17,882 nucleotides of DNA, from contig CAZART010000107.1 of the NCBI GenBank assembly GCA_964487555.1, positions 1 through 17,882 on the forward strand, written 5' to 3'. This stretch comes from CAZART01 sp964487555 (GTDB lineage: Bacteria; Bacteroidota; Rhodothermia; Rhodothermales; VXPQ01). The translations under genes were made by a program, and so were the position numbers. This document shows, in pieces, positions 6,508 to 15,032 of this stretch (the stretch's first letter is position 1; each line of letters starts with the position of its first letter). The notes beneath the pieces are model-generated. The model worked only from the letters and a program-made list of their open reading frames with translations. It was not told the DNA's origin and searched no databases.

Positions 6508-9021
6508 ATGAAGACTGTTCGTTATCTAATTATCGCCTTCCTACTCGTGGCCGTTGCCGGCCCGTCCGTTTTCGCCCAGCAGCCTGGACCCGATCAGGCG
6601 GGAATGCAACGAGCGCCTCAAGGTAGCCTTTCCGGACGGGTTGTGGAGGAGGCGACAGCAGCGCCGATCGCCTCGGCAACAGTCGGGATCTGGCGGAAGA
6701 GCGACTCGACGATCGAGACGGGCGCGATCACCGACGCCGATGGGCGTTTCCGCATCGAGGGCCTCCGGGGCGGTGCGTTTTATGCCCGAATCAGCTTCGT
6801 AGGATTCGAGTCTTACATCATGGACGACATCATCCTGAGTCCTCAGCAGGCTGATGTAGATCTCGGCACCGTCCGCCTTATCGAATCCACTCAGATGATG
6901 GAGGAAGTCGAAGTGGCGGCGGATCGCGATTTCATGGAGGTCGGCATCGACCGCACCGTTTACAATACGCGCGACCAGCTTGTAAGTGCAGGCGGAACGG
7001 CTACGGACGTGCTTCAAAACATTCCCTCGGTTGAGGTCGATATCGACGGAAATATCAGTCTCCGTGGAAACCAGAACGTCGCGGTCCTGATCAACGGCCG
7101 GCCGGCTTCCATGCAGGGCGAAGCTCTCACAAGTTTTCTACAGGGCCTGCCCGCGCACATGATTGAAAGGATTGAGGTCGTCCCGAATCCGTCGGCGAAG
7201 TACGAGCCGGACGGCATGGCGGGCATCCTGAACATTGTGCTGCGACAGGATCGAGATCTCGGATGGGGAGGAAGTGTTTCTTCCAGTGCCGAAACCAACG
7301 GCAATCTGGGTGGATCGGTCAACGCCACCTATCAACGAGGAAAAATCGGACTCACCACCGGCTACAGCTTCCGGACCGGGACGCGCGACGTAGAGGGTTG
7401 GCGATTTCGCGAAAATCGGTTCCGGACGCCGCTAACCTATCTCGATCAGGACAATCTCGGCGATAACGGGATGACGTCACACAACGTTAACGCAAGTATC
7501 GACTACCGACTTGCCGACAAGAACACGTTGACCCTTTCGTCGATGCTGAGCCACCGCGGCGGCACGGGTGACGAGCTTACGTCGTACCTCGAGCTCGACG
7601 ACGCCAGGGCGACGACCGCTCGTTGGGATCGGCGCAGCCGAGGGGATCGGAACGATCTCAGCAGCGATCTGCGGCTCTCATTCAGTCGGATCATCGATCC
7701 GTCTAAACACGAGTTGACGGCCGAGGTGCGACTTGAGAATGAATGGGAGGACGATGCCGACCGTTTCACACAGCGCGTCTTCACCCCTTTCGACGCCGCC
7801 GTCGCTGAGATCACGCAGCAGCAGGCGAACGAGCAGAACGACGAGAACCTGGAGCTATCCGCGCAGCTCGATTACACGCGACCGTTCGGTGGTAGCGGCA
7901 AGATCGAGACCGGCTATAAGGGCTCGCTCGAAAAGCTGGCTAGCGACTTCTTTTCGGAGACGTTCGACCCTGCAGCCGGCATCTGGACGCCGGACGCGAC
8001 CGTCAACAACACGTTCGAATACGATATTCAGATACACGCAGCCTACGGAATCGTCGGCACGCAGCTCGGCAAGTTCGGCCTTCAGGGCGGTGTCCGTCTC
8101 GAGCAGGCGATGACGGATTTCGATCTCAAGACGACCCGCGAGACGTTCGAGAATGACTATTTTAGCGTTTTCCCGAGCGCCTATCTCACTTACGAGATTT
8201 CCGAGGCACAGCGTTTCAAGGTGAGTTACAGTAAGCGCATCAATCGTCCCCGCACCGGCGGCTGGTTCAACATGCTGAATCCGTTCGACCGAAACGACGA
8301 TCCCCTTTTTCGCCGCGTCGGCAACCCGCGTCTGAAGCCTGAATATGTGCACGCTTACGAAGCCAGCTACACGCGTTTTCTGGGCACGGCTTCGCTGACG
8401 TTGGCGCCATATTTCAACCGGACGGTCGACGTCATACGCATCTATGAATCCGTCGATCAGAACGGCGTCTCAACGACGACGTTCGAGAACTTCGACACGA
8501 GTGATTCCTGGGGTCTCGAGGCCATCGGAACCGTGCGGCTGGGCAGTCGCCTGAATGCGTTCGTGAGCTTTAACGCCTTCAAAGTCGTCACGGACGGAAG
8601 CAACGTGGACGCCGACATGACGAATAATGCGCTCGGGTGGATGTCGCGTGCAAACGCGACGTTGAACGTGCGGCCGGGGCTCGATCTGCAGGCCTCGTAC
8701 TTTTACCGCGCGCCCATGGACGTGGAAGGCGGGCGCATGTCGTCACGATCCATGGCCGACCTGGCCCTGCGCCAGAAGTTCCTGAGCGACAAGGCGAGCT
8801 TGAGCCTGCGGATGAGCGACGTCTTCAACACGATGGGTTTCCACATGACCCGCGAAGACGAGATGTTCTTCCAGGAATTCGACCGGAAATGGGATGCGCA
8901 GCGCGTCGGGTTGACGTTCACGTACAATTTCGGTCAATCGGAGCGGCAGCGCCGCCGTGGTCAGGAGCCGTCTGAACGGGAAGGTGGTGCGGGCGACGAG
9001 ATCCAGATGCAGATGCAGTAG
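6508..9021 (+). CDS. Outer-membrane TonB-dependent-receptor-like protein with carboxypeptidase-regulatory-like N-terminus (PF14905-type barrel)
   Basis: This large outer-membrane beta-barrel is of the TonB-dependent receptor superfamily, 837 residues from ATG 6508. A GTG at 6484 in frame would add eight residues before the signal peptide and is less likely. The signal peptide is about 1-23, with cleavage after VFA. A carboxypeptidase-regulatory-like domain spans about 40-125 (GRVVEEATAAPIASATV, DADGRFRIEGL). It is followed by a plug domain, about 148-245, with TDVLQNIPSVEVDIDG, ISLRGNQNVAVLINGRPA and IERIEVVPNPSAKYEPDGMAGILNI. The remainder is the barrel, ending near LTFTYNFG. A charged tail of about 28 residues then follows (RQRRRGQEPSEREGG, ending QMQMQ), which is odd because barrels usually stop at the last aromatic strand. 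No SusD-like partner is adjacent and the ligand is unknown. The gene is divergent from the LytTR two-component operon, its likely regulator. Its stop is 29 bases from the stop of the convergent hybrid kinase gene. Confidence 0.9.
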   Translation: MKTVRYLIIAFLLVAVAGPSVFAQQPGPDQAGMQRAPQGSLSGRVVEEATAAPIASATVGIWRKSDSTIETGAITDADGRFRIEGLRGGAFYARISFVGFESYIMDDIILSPQQADVDLGTVRLIESTQMMEEVEVAADRDFMEVGIDRTVYNTRDQLVSAGGTATDVLQNIPSVEVDIDGNISLRGNQNVAVLINGRPASMQGEALTSFLQGLPAHMIERIEVVPNPSAKYEPDGMAGILNIVLRQDRDLGWGGSVSSSAETNGNLGGSVNATYQRGKIGLTTGYSFRTGTRDVEGWRFRENRFRTPLTYLDQDNLGDNGMTSHNVNASIDYRLADKNTLTLSSMLSHRGGTGDELTSYLELDDARATTARWDRRSRGDRNDLSSDLRLSFSRIIDPSKHELTAEVRLENEWEDDADRFTQRVFTPFDAAVAEITQQQANEQNDENLELSAQLDYTRPFGGSGKIETGYKGSLEKLASDFFSETFDPAAGIWTPDATVNNTFEYDIQIHAAYGIVGTQLGKFGLQGGVRLEQAMTDFDLKTTRETFENDYFSVFPSAYLTYEISEAQRFKVSYSKRINRPRTGGWFNMLNPFDRNDDPLFRRVGNPRLKPEYVHAYEASYTRFLGTASLTLAPYFNRTVDVIRIYESVDQNGVSTTTFENFDTSDSWGLEAIGTVRLGSRLNAFVSFNAFKVVTDGSNVDADMTNNALGWMSRANATLNVRPGLDLQASYFYRAPMDVEGGRMSSRSMADLALRQKFLSDKASLSLRMSDVFNTMGFHMTREDEMFFQEFDRKWDAQRVGLTFTYNFGQSERQRRRGQEPSEREGGAGDEIQMQMQ

Positions 9022-9050
9022 TAACCGTTTCAGCGATGCCGGTCGAAGGG

Positions 9051-11606
9051 TTAGCTCGCCGAGGGTCTTGGGTCCGCCGGAGATACGGCAGCGCCGTCCC
9101 CGCTCAGCGCCTCGCGTCCTGCGTCGGAGTGCGTGCTCTTGCCGATGCCCGTCGGTCCTCCCGCATATTTGACCAGAACGTCCGATAGCTGGTTCTTATC
9201 GATCGGTTTTGAGACGAATGCCACCATGCCGATGTCGCGGCACTGTTTCTGCTTTTCGCGGGTCACGTCGGCGGTCATTGCCACGATGTATGGGCGGCGG
9301 TCGGCGGGCATCTGTGCATGGATAAGCCGTGCGGCCTCGAGGCCGTCCATCTCCGGCATTCGAAGGTCCATCAGAACGACCGGATAGTTCCCGTTTTTTA
9401 CGGCATCGATCACTTCGTGTCCATTCCGTGCGACGTCGACCTCGTAGCCGAGACGTCTGAGAATGTATTCAGCGACTTCACGGTTCACCGGATGGTCTTC
9501 AGCAAGCAGGATGCGCGTTTTCTTATCCATGCTAGAGGGCTCTATAATCGTGTGGCTGCGGGAGTCCGAGTCTTCGACGGCGTCACGAACTTCGCAGAGT
9601 TCACTCAGCTTTTCGACGAGGTGGCGGTACTTCACCGGCTTATTTAGTATGACGGTCCTGCTTCCTGTATCGGCCGCGTCGTCGGCATATTTAGGCCGGC
9701 GTACGAAATCGCTGAGCAGCATCACCGGCCGAGTGGGCTGCAGGCGGGACCAGCATTCGAGGACAGCCGACCCGTCGGAGCGTGCGAGACGGTCATCGAC
9801 GATCAAGACGCTATATTTTTGTTGATCGATGAGCGCCAAAGCCGATTCGACGCCCCCGGCTACGTCGGGCCGCAGCTTCCAGATGCCGAGGATGGCATCA
9901 AGCGCGGCTCGCTGCGCAGCATTCGCATCGATGATCAAGACGCGGTGGTCGCGAAGATGGGCGGGCACCTCGCCATACCAGGGCTCATCCGGATCCACAT
10001 GCGGCATGCGCACCGTGAAGTGGAACGTCGATCCTTCCCCCGGTTCGCTTTCCGCCCATACGTCGCCCCCCATCGCCATGCAGAGCTGACGGCAGATGGC
10101 GAGCCCCAGACCCGTCCCGCCATACCGTCGCGTGGTGGAAGAATCCACCTGGCTGAAGGTCTTGAAAAGGCGGCTCATACGGTCTTTCGGTATGCCGATG
10201 CCTGTGTCACTGACGGAAACGCGAATGATGTCGGCATCGGGCTCGCGGCCGGCGAGCCGAACGCGAAGGAATACCTCCCCGCTATCCGTAAACTTGGCGG
10301 CGTTTCCAAGCAAATTGATGAGAATCTGGCGCAGCCTCGTAGCGTCGCCGACGAATTGTGCGGGGACGTCGGGTTCGATGTAGTATCCCACTTCGAGATT
10401 CTTGCTTGCGGCCTTGATCGCGATGGGGTCCAACGACTCTTCAATCACCTTCATAATGGAGAAAGGTGTTTGTTCAAGCTCGAGCTGCCCCGATTCGATC
10501 TTCGAGAAGTCCAGGATATCGTTGATCAAGCTTAAAAGAGCCTGACCACTGCTCTCGATAATGCCTGCAAATTTCTGCTGCTGATCGTCGAGCCCGGTCT
10601 CCATCAGCAATCCCGTCATGCCGATGACCCCATTCATTGGGGTGCGGATTTCGTGGCTCATCGTCGCGAGGAATTCGCTTTTTGCGCGTGTGGCCGATTC
10701 GGCCATCTCTTTCGCGATGCGGAGTTCGTCCTGGGCGCGCTTACGTTCAGCGATTTCCTCGCGCAGCTCCAGGTTCGCGATTTCGATGTCGGCCGTACGC
10801 TGCTGAACGCGGGCTTCGAGATCGTCGTGCGCCGTCCGGAGCGCCTCTTTCTGATGCTGGAGGTCTGCGTTGAGCGCCTCCATTTCGCGATACGCCCGTC
10901 CGAGCTTTTCAACCATGCTGTTGAAGGAGTGTGCGAGGTCCTCAACCTCGTCCCCTGTACTTACGTCGGCACGCTTTGAGAGATCGCCTTCGGCAATTTC
11001 CTCCGCAAGAGCCGTCATGTGCCGGAGCGGCTTCGTGATGAATGCGCTAATGGCGATCACGACGATCATTCCGCCGAAAAAGAGCAACACGCTGAGCAGT
11101 GCCACGGTCGAGCGCATCTCGGAGATGTGCTCCCGAACGAGATCGAGCGACATCCCGAGGTAGACGGTACCGATAGGCTCATCGCCGAGCAGCACGGCGT
11201 TCTTTACCTTGTAGACGAGCCCGTCGGCGCTGACTCGTCCGGCTGCTGCTACCTCCTCGTAGCCCGCCTGCGTCGCGACGTCGAGATTGTACGTTGCAAC
11301 AGATCTTCCTTCGATGTCGGTTACGACTACGTACGCGAGGTCCGGATTCTGGCGCGCGACATCCAGCGCTTCTCCGATCGCCTGCACGTCTTCGAAATAG
11401 AGGCCGGCACTCGCGCTGTAGGCCGTCATGCTAGCGATACTGTGCGCCTTCGACGCCGCCGCGTTCATCTGCTGCTTCTCCAGGGCGGGCGGGAAGTAGA
11501 ACAGAATGAAGAGCGCAATCAAGCCGATGAGCAGCGTGACGGCCACAGCCAGTTTTGTCCGGATGGTAGACTTCAGGCCGCTCTTATATAATCGTTTCTC
11601 AGCCAT
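9051..11606 (-). CDS. Hybrid sensor histidine kinase (CHASE8-like sensor, HAMP, HisKA, HATPase, two receiver domains)
   Basis: This is an 851-residue inner-membrane hybrid kinase. Transmembrane segments at about 20-39 and 168-190 flank a periplasmic region of roughly 125 residues. That region resembles CHASE8 (YSASAGLYFEDVQAIGEAL and VVVTDIEGRSVATY). HAMP (about 190-240) leads to a coiled coil (about 238-305). HisKA carries H318 in TMSHEIRTPMNG, and HATPase carries N435 (LLGNAAKFT), DTGIGIP (467-473) and GGTGLGLAI (496-504). Receiver 1 (about 555-668) keeps D604 and K656 but has only one acid in the N-terminal pair (D560, A561). Receiver 2 (about 698-812) is complete with E703/D704, D747, T778 and K800. 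A disordered tail of 35 residues ends the protein. There is no HPt or output domain, so phosphate must pass to a protein encoded elsewhere. Its ATG overlaps the yfiR-like stop by one base (TGATG), indicating translational coupling. Confidence 0.94.
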   Translation of the reverse strand: MAEKRLYKSGLKSTIRTKLAVAVTLLIGLIALFILFYFPPALEKQQMNAAASKAHSIASMTAYSASAGLYFEDVQAIGEALDVARQNPDLAYVVVTDIEGRSVATYNLDVATQAGYEEVAAAGRVSADGLVYKVKNAVLLGDEPIGTVYLGMSLDLVREHISEMRSTVALLSVLLFFGGMIVVIAISAFITKPLRHMTALAEEIAEGDLSKRADVSTGDEVEDLAHSFNSMVEKLGRAYREMEALNADLQHQKEALRTAHDDLEARVQQRTADIEIANLELREEIAERKRAQDELRIAKEMAESATRAKSEFLATMSHEIRTPMNGVIGMTGLLMETGLDDQQQKFAGIIESSGQALLSLINDILDFSKIESGQLELEQTPFSIMKVIEESLDPIAIKAASKNLEVGYYIEPDVPAQFVGDATRLRQILINLLGNAAKFTDSGEVFLRVRLAGREPDADIIRVSVSDTGIGIPKDRMSRLFKTFSQVDSSTTRRYGGTGLGLAICRQLCMAMGGDVWAESEPGEGSTFHFTVRMPHVDPDEPWYGEVPAHLRDHRVLIIDANAAQRAALDAILGIWKLRPDVAGGVESALALIDQQKYSVLIVDDRLARSDGSAVLECWSRLQPTRPVMLLSDFVRRPKYADDAADTGSRTVILNKPVKYRHLVEKLSELCEVRDAVEDSDSRSHTIIEPSSMDKKTRILLAEDHPVNREVAEYILRRLGYEVDVARNGHEVIDAVKNGNYPVVLMDLRMPEMDGLEAARLIHAQMPADRRPYIVAMTADVTREKQKQCRDIGMVAFVSKPIDKNQLSDVLVKYAGGPTGIGKSTHSDAGREALSGDGAAVSPADPRPSAS

Positions 11607-12184
11607 CAGACACCTCCCACCAATCTGGCCAGACGAAGCAGGCTGGCATGGAGGTCGGCGCCCTCTTTCTTCGCGGACTCAAGGTTGACCAGAATCTCCG
11701 GCGTATCCCCTGAGATTCCGATTCCTACCGAAAGCCCCGCGTCGACGTATTCCGGTACGCCCGTCAGCGTAAGGAGTCGTCGCGCTTGCGACAGACGTGT
11801 GATCTTTCGAATGTCGTGTGCGCGAAGTGGAGTGACGTAGAGCACGTCAATGGCCTCTCCGACGAGCTCCTCTTCAATGGTGCCCCCGTCGTCAAGGGCG
11901 ATCGGGACGGCGCGAACCGGTATGTCCTTGATCCGCTTGATCGGCGAGTTCTCCATCGCATCCAGGAACTCGTCTTTCGCCAACCACGAAGCCCTCACTC
12001 GTTCCTGGTAGATGATGCCGATCACGATCTCCTTTCCGGCCCGTCTATCGAGCTTCCTGTCGAATGTCAGTATCTTCAGGAAAAGAGGATACTGCACGTC
12101 CATGGGCGCGACCATGTCCCTGGTGCCGGAACCAAGAACAAGAAAGCCCGCGCAGAGCACCGCTATGAATTTGGGCGTGGGCAA
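11606..12184 (-). CDS. YfiR-like periplasmic protein (DUF4154 family)
   Basis: This is a small secreted protein of 192 residues related to YfiR (DUF4154/PF13689). In Pseudomonas YfiR is a periplasmic repressor of the CHASE8-containing diguanylate cyclase YfiN. Diagnostic features are the AIDVLYVTPL strand (111-120), the RLLTLTGVPEYVDAGLSVGI segment (136-155) and the C-terminal ILVNLESAKKEGADLHASLL helix (164-183) followed by RLARLV. The N-terminus (KFIAVLCAGFLVLGSG) is hydrophobic and acts as signal peptide or membrane anchor, but has no clear AXA site or lipobox. The only cysteine is in it (C11), so the disulfides reported for P. aeruginosa YfiR cannot form. The start is TTG 12184, supported by AAGGCGG nine bases upstream. 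It lies 14 bases after the receptor stop and overlaps the kinase start by one base, so it probably carries a signal between the two. Confidence 0.85.
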   Translation of the reverse strand: MPTPKFIAVLCAGFLVLGSGTRDMVAPMDVQYPLFLKILTFDRKLDRRAGKEIVIGIIYQERVRASWLAKDEFLDAMENSPIKRIKDIPVRAVPIALDDGGTIEEELVGEAIDVLYVTPLRAHDIRKITRLSQARRLLTLTGVPEYVDAGLSVGIGISGDTPEILVNLESAKKEGADLHASLLRLARLVGGV

Positions 12185-12193
12185 ACCGCTGGA

Positions 12194-12200
12194 CCGCCTT
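12194..12200 (-). promoter_or_regulatory. Shine-Dalgarno-like site deciding the TTG start of the YfiR-like gene
   Basis: On the minus strand AAGGCGG starts inside the receptor stop codon and ends nine bases before TTG 12184. No ATG lies upstream in frame before the receptor stop, and the next in-frame ATG (position 24 of the protein) would remove the hydrophobic N-terminus. This makes TTG the best start. Confidence 0.45.
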
Positions 12201-14193
12201 AAAATTGATATCGAACTTCGAAAATGAACCGTCGGCCGTGCTGCGTCAGGGCGAGTTGTCGATGTTCAGGACTTCCGGGGAGCGCGTATTGCGTGTTTAA
12301 GACGTTTCGGATGCGTGCGCTAAGTTCAATGTGGCCGCCGAGGAATTCGGACGTGCGAGCGACAAGGTCCATTAGCCAGTATGCGTCGGTGGTCGTGCCA
12401 AAAATGGTGAACCGGGAAGATTCGTAGCGAACCTCCGTTCCCGCGCTGGAATGTTCGGCGATAGGAAGGCTCAATCCACCTTTTAGAAGGTGTTCCGGTG
12501 AGCTTGCGAGATGGTCCCCGCTGGGGACGAGTCGAGCACGCTGATACGTGTAGCTGCCGTACCCGAGAATGCCCGAATACGTTCGCCCCCGCAGCGCGAG
12601 TTCGGTGCCGAGCGCTTCGACCTTCCCGCGATTTTGAAATTGGATCGTTCGCTCGGAGGCGTTGTAGGTGATTTCGATCAGGTCCGACATCCGGTAGCGA
12701 TACACCGATACGCTGGAGGCCACGGTTTTGCCGATATCGTGCTCCCAGAGGAGCTCCATCGTTCTGATCCGCTCCGGCACGAGGTCGGGGTTGCTGATGA
12801 AATTAATCTCCTTCTGATCCCAGTTAAGCTCCACCACGGACGGCGAGCGGAACGCGTGGCCGTAGAGCGCCTTCAGGGTCGAAGCTCGCCACGGGTTGTA
12901 CACCAGCGCAAGCCGCGGTGAGACGGCGCCGCCGGACTGGCTGTAATAATCAAAGCGGATGCCGGTGGTTGCCGTTAGATTTCGAAACGGGCTGTACTCG
13001 TCTTGCAGGAATAGAGCTGCCTGTGTGAAGCGGTAGTTTTCGTCGGCCAGGGTGGCAACGGAATTCCAGCGACGATAATCAATGAAAGCGGTCTTGAACT
13101 CGCCGCCCGTGACGATTCGGTGTACAGGACTGACATCCCACCGGAGATCTCCGACAAGACCGGTCCAAAGACTTCCACCTCGATCGTTGTTGACGACAAT
13201 CTCATCGTCCAATGGGACCGGCGAGGTGATTTCGCGCGTCGCGTGATTCAGGTGAGCGCCGATCGACAGATGCGTCGAGGTGCTCATCGACTGGCGGTAG
13301 AGGGCCTCAAGCACACCGATATCCATTTGGTGCTGCGCCGCGTCATGGTTGAAGGCCGTCAGAACGGATCCGGTAGGATCGCCCGCAGCGTACGTTACGT
13401 GTCGGCCTCGAAGCGTTAGAGGGCCGAGCGTTCCGCCGAGCACCAATCCGTAATAATCCTTCCAGTCCTGCTGCTCGGCAACCCCGTTGTTGAGGTTTTC
13501 AAAATCTAGATCTTTGAAATAGATGTCGTGACCGTCGGAGGCGCCCCACGTCGCCGCGGCGACGACGCCGTAATCGTTCTTCAAGGTCTTCCCGACAGAG
13601 AGATGGCCTTCGCGAAAACCATAGCTGCCGGCCAGGCCCGCGACTCGGACGCCCTCCATGGCATCAGCATCTTTTGTCACGACGTTTACGACGGCCATCA
13701 TGGCGCCCGTACCGTACAGGGCGGAACCCGGCCCGCGAACGATCTCAATTCTATCGATAAGACTAAGGTCGACGCCGAGGCGTAAGTCGAGAAATGCCCA
13801 GTTCGTGGCGCTCTCGTTCATCGGGTGGCCATCGACGAGGACGAGCATCCGACTATTATAATCGGAGGGTCTTCCAAAGCCTCGAACCCCGATCGACCTG
13901 GTCTTGAGATCGTTGTTTCCATAGAATCCGTGCACGGCCTCGAGCACTTCGGCGACGTTCTGGTAGCCGAATCGCCGTATTTCTTCGGCGCCGATGACTG
14001 TAACGGAAGCAGGCGCCTGGTGAGACGTCTGTTCGTGCTTCGATGCGGCGCTGACCTTCTGCTGGAGCAGTGACTCGAGGCTGACGTCCTCAATGTCCGA
14101 TTCGCGCTCCTGCGCCGATGCGGCGCCTAGAGATGATAGGACAAGGAGCGACGCAAGCAGCGATCGGCGCAAGATCCTGAATGATCGATGCAT
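12199..14193 (-). CDS. TonB-dependent receptor of the YfiR/hybrid-kinase operon
   Basis: This outer-membrane TonB-dependent receptor has 664 residues. The signal peptide is 1-27 (cleavage after ASA). A short N-terminal segment, DVSLESLLQQKVSAASKHEQ (36-55), precedes the plug; similar SLExLL...SASKxEQ segments are common in receptors of this kind. The plug (about 58-173) contains SVTVIGAEEIRRFGYQNVAE, SRMLVLVDGHPMNE and IDRIEIVRGPGSALYGTGAM. The 22-strand barrel follows, with NPDLVPERIRTMELLWEHDI marking a typical loop-strand region, and ends in the canonical aromatic residue F664 (VRYQF). The ligand is unknown; compact colicin/vitamin-B12-type receptors have similar size. It is the first gene of a tight three-gene unit, so it may sense its ligand as well as import it. 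The start ATG 14193 gives a standard signal peptide. Confidence 0.93.
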   Translation of the reverse strand: MHRSFRILRRSLLASLLVLSSLGAASAQERESDIEDVSLESLLQQKVSAASKHEQTSHQAPASVTVIGAEEIRRFGYQNVAEVLEAVHGFYGNNDLKTRSIGVRGFGRPSDYNSRMLVLVDGHPMNESATNWAFLDLRLGVDLSLIDRIEIVRGPGSALYGTGAMMAVVNVVTKDADAMEGVRVAGLAGSYGFREGHLSVGKTLKNDYGVVAAATWGASDGHDIYFKDLDFENLNNGVAEQQDWKDYYGLVLGGTLGPLTLRGRHVTYAAGDPTGSVLTAFNHDAAQHQMDIGVLEALYRQSMSTSTHLSIGAHLNHATREITSPVPLDDEIVVNNDRGGSLWTGLVGDLRWDVSPVHRIVTGGEFKTAFIDYRRWNSVATLADENYRFTQAALFLQDEYSPFRNLTATTGIRFDYYSQSGGAVSPRLALVYNPWRASTLKALYGHAFRSPSVVELNWDQKEINFISNPDLVPERIRTMELLWEHDIGKTVASSVSVYRYRMSDLIEITYNASERTIQFQNRGKVEALGTELALRGRTYSGILGYGSYTYQRARLVPSGDHLASSPEHLLKGGLSLPIAEHSSAGTEVRYESSRFTIFGTTTDAYWLMDLVARTSEFLGGHIELSARIRNVLNTQYALPGSPEHRQLALTQHGRRFIFEVRYQF

Positions 14194-14366
14194 AAATCAA
14201 TTTCTCTGATCGAACGGTCCCTGATCGGCTCTCTTCCGGGCAAAAGGCGTCCATTGCGGGGGAATGGAAGGCACGTTTCCCGAGACCAGGGTGTGATCGT
14301 TAGAATCGACTCAAATCCGCGATTGTTAAGTGATTTTTGCAGATCGGTTGCCTAGATTCGCATTCT
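14194..14366. promoter_or_regulatory. Divergent intergenic region between receptor operon and TRAP transporter genes
   Basis: This 173-base gap must carry promoters for both directions. On the plus strand GATTTTTG at 14332-14339 matches seven of eight positions of the Bacteroidota -7 element TAnnTTTG and lies 27 bases before ATG 14367, but no TTG at the expected -33 spacing is clear. On the minus strand no convincing element is seen; GAGA before ATG 14193 is a weak ribosome-binding site. There is no room for a solute-binding protein gene. Confidence 0.3.
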
Positions 14367-15032
14367 ATGCCCTTCTGGCTTCGCATCGCTTCCGGCATCG
14401 ACCGCGCCAATGAGTGGATAGGCCGTCTCGTCTACTGGCTGACGCTGTTCATGGTGCTGATTGGTGCTTACAACGCCCTCGTTCGCTATGTCGACCGGTA
14501 TACGGGGTTCGGTCTAAGCTCGAACACGTATATCGAGCTGCAGTGGTATTTGTACAGTCTCGTATTCCTGCTGGGCGCAGCATACACGCTGAAGCATAAT
14601 GCCCACGTTCGCGTCGACGTGCTCTTCGTGCGGCTCAGTCCCCGCGGCCGCGCGTGGATCAATCTGCTTGGGACGATCCTTTTCCTGATTCCATTTTGCA
14701 TCCTCGTGCTGTGGACGTCATGGCCCGCCGTCCGCAACTCATGGATCGTCGGCGAAATATCCCCCGACCCCGGCGGTCTGCCCCGCTATCCCATCAAGGC
14801 CGTCATCCCGGTGGCCTTTCTTTTGTTGATGATCCAGGGCCTGAGTCTTGCCATCAAGCAGGTGGCGGTGCTGCGAGGGGATCTGCGGGTGGATGCGTTT
14901 TCCGGCGCCGGTGCTTCCGCCATCTTACGTGATGCCGACTCCGAGGACGCTTCCGGCACAACGGGTAGGAAGGGTCCTTCCGCTTGGTCCGACGACGAAA
15001 GCAAGGACGGCACACCCGGTGGGGGGATATGA
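14367..15032 (+). CDS. TRAP transporter small permease subunit (DctQ family)
   Basis: This is the small membrane subunit of a tripartite ATP-independent periplasmic (sodium-driven) transporter, 221 residues from ATG 14367. TTG 14337 in frame would add ten residues (MQIGCLDSHS) and is less likely. Four transmembrane segments are expected near 18-37, 58-76, 97-117 and 144-164. Family signatures are IELQWYLYSLVFLLGAAYTL (56-75), the NAHVRVDVL motif (78-86) and the ISPDPGGLPRYPIK loop (131-144). That loop is typical of the subfamily annotated as mannitol/chloroaromatic-type, so the substrate may be an organic acid but is not determined. A hydrophilic tail of about 50 residues (172-221, rich in S, D, G and K) follows the last helix and is longer than usual. 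The stop overlaps the large subunit start by four bases (ATGA). Confidence 0.92.
   Translation: MPFWLRIASGIDRANEWIGRLVYWLTLFMVLIGAYNALVRYVDRYTGFGLSSNTYIELQWYLYSLVFLLGAAYTLKHNAHVRVDVLFVRLSPRGRAWINLLGTILFLIPFCILVLWTSWPAVRNSWIVGEISPDPGGLPRYPIKAVIPVAFLLLMIQGLSLAIKQVAVLRGDLRVDAFSGAGASAILRDADSEDASGTTGRKGPSAWSDDESKDGTPGGGI

Noticed and set aside
6508..9021. Polysaccharide utilisation (SusC/SusD) locus
   Set aside because: No SusD-like lipoprotein or glycan-degrading enzyme is adjacent, and the barrel looks like the PF14905 type rather than SusC.
9051..9155. Walker-A-like sequence GPTGIGKS in the C-terminal tail of the hybrid kinase (residues 817-824)
   Set aside because: It lies in a disordered tail with no ATPase fold or Walker B after it, so it is a chance match.
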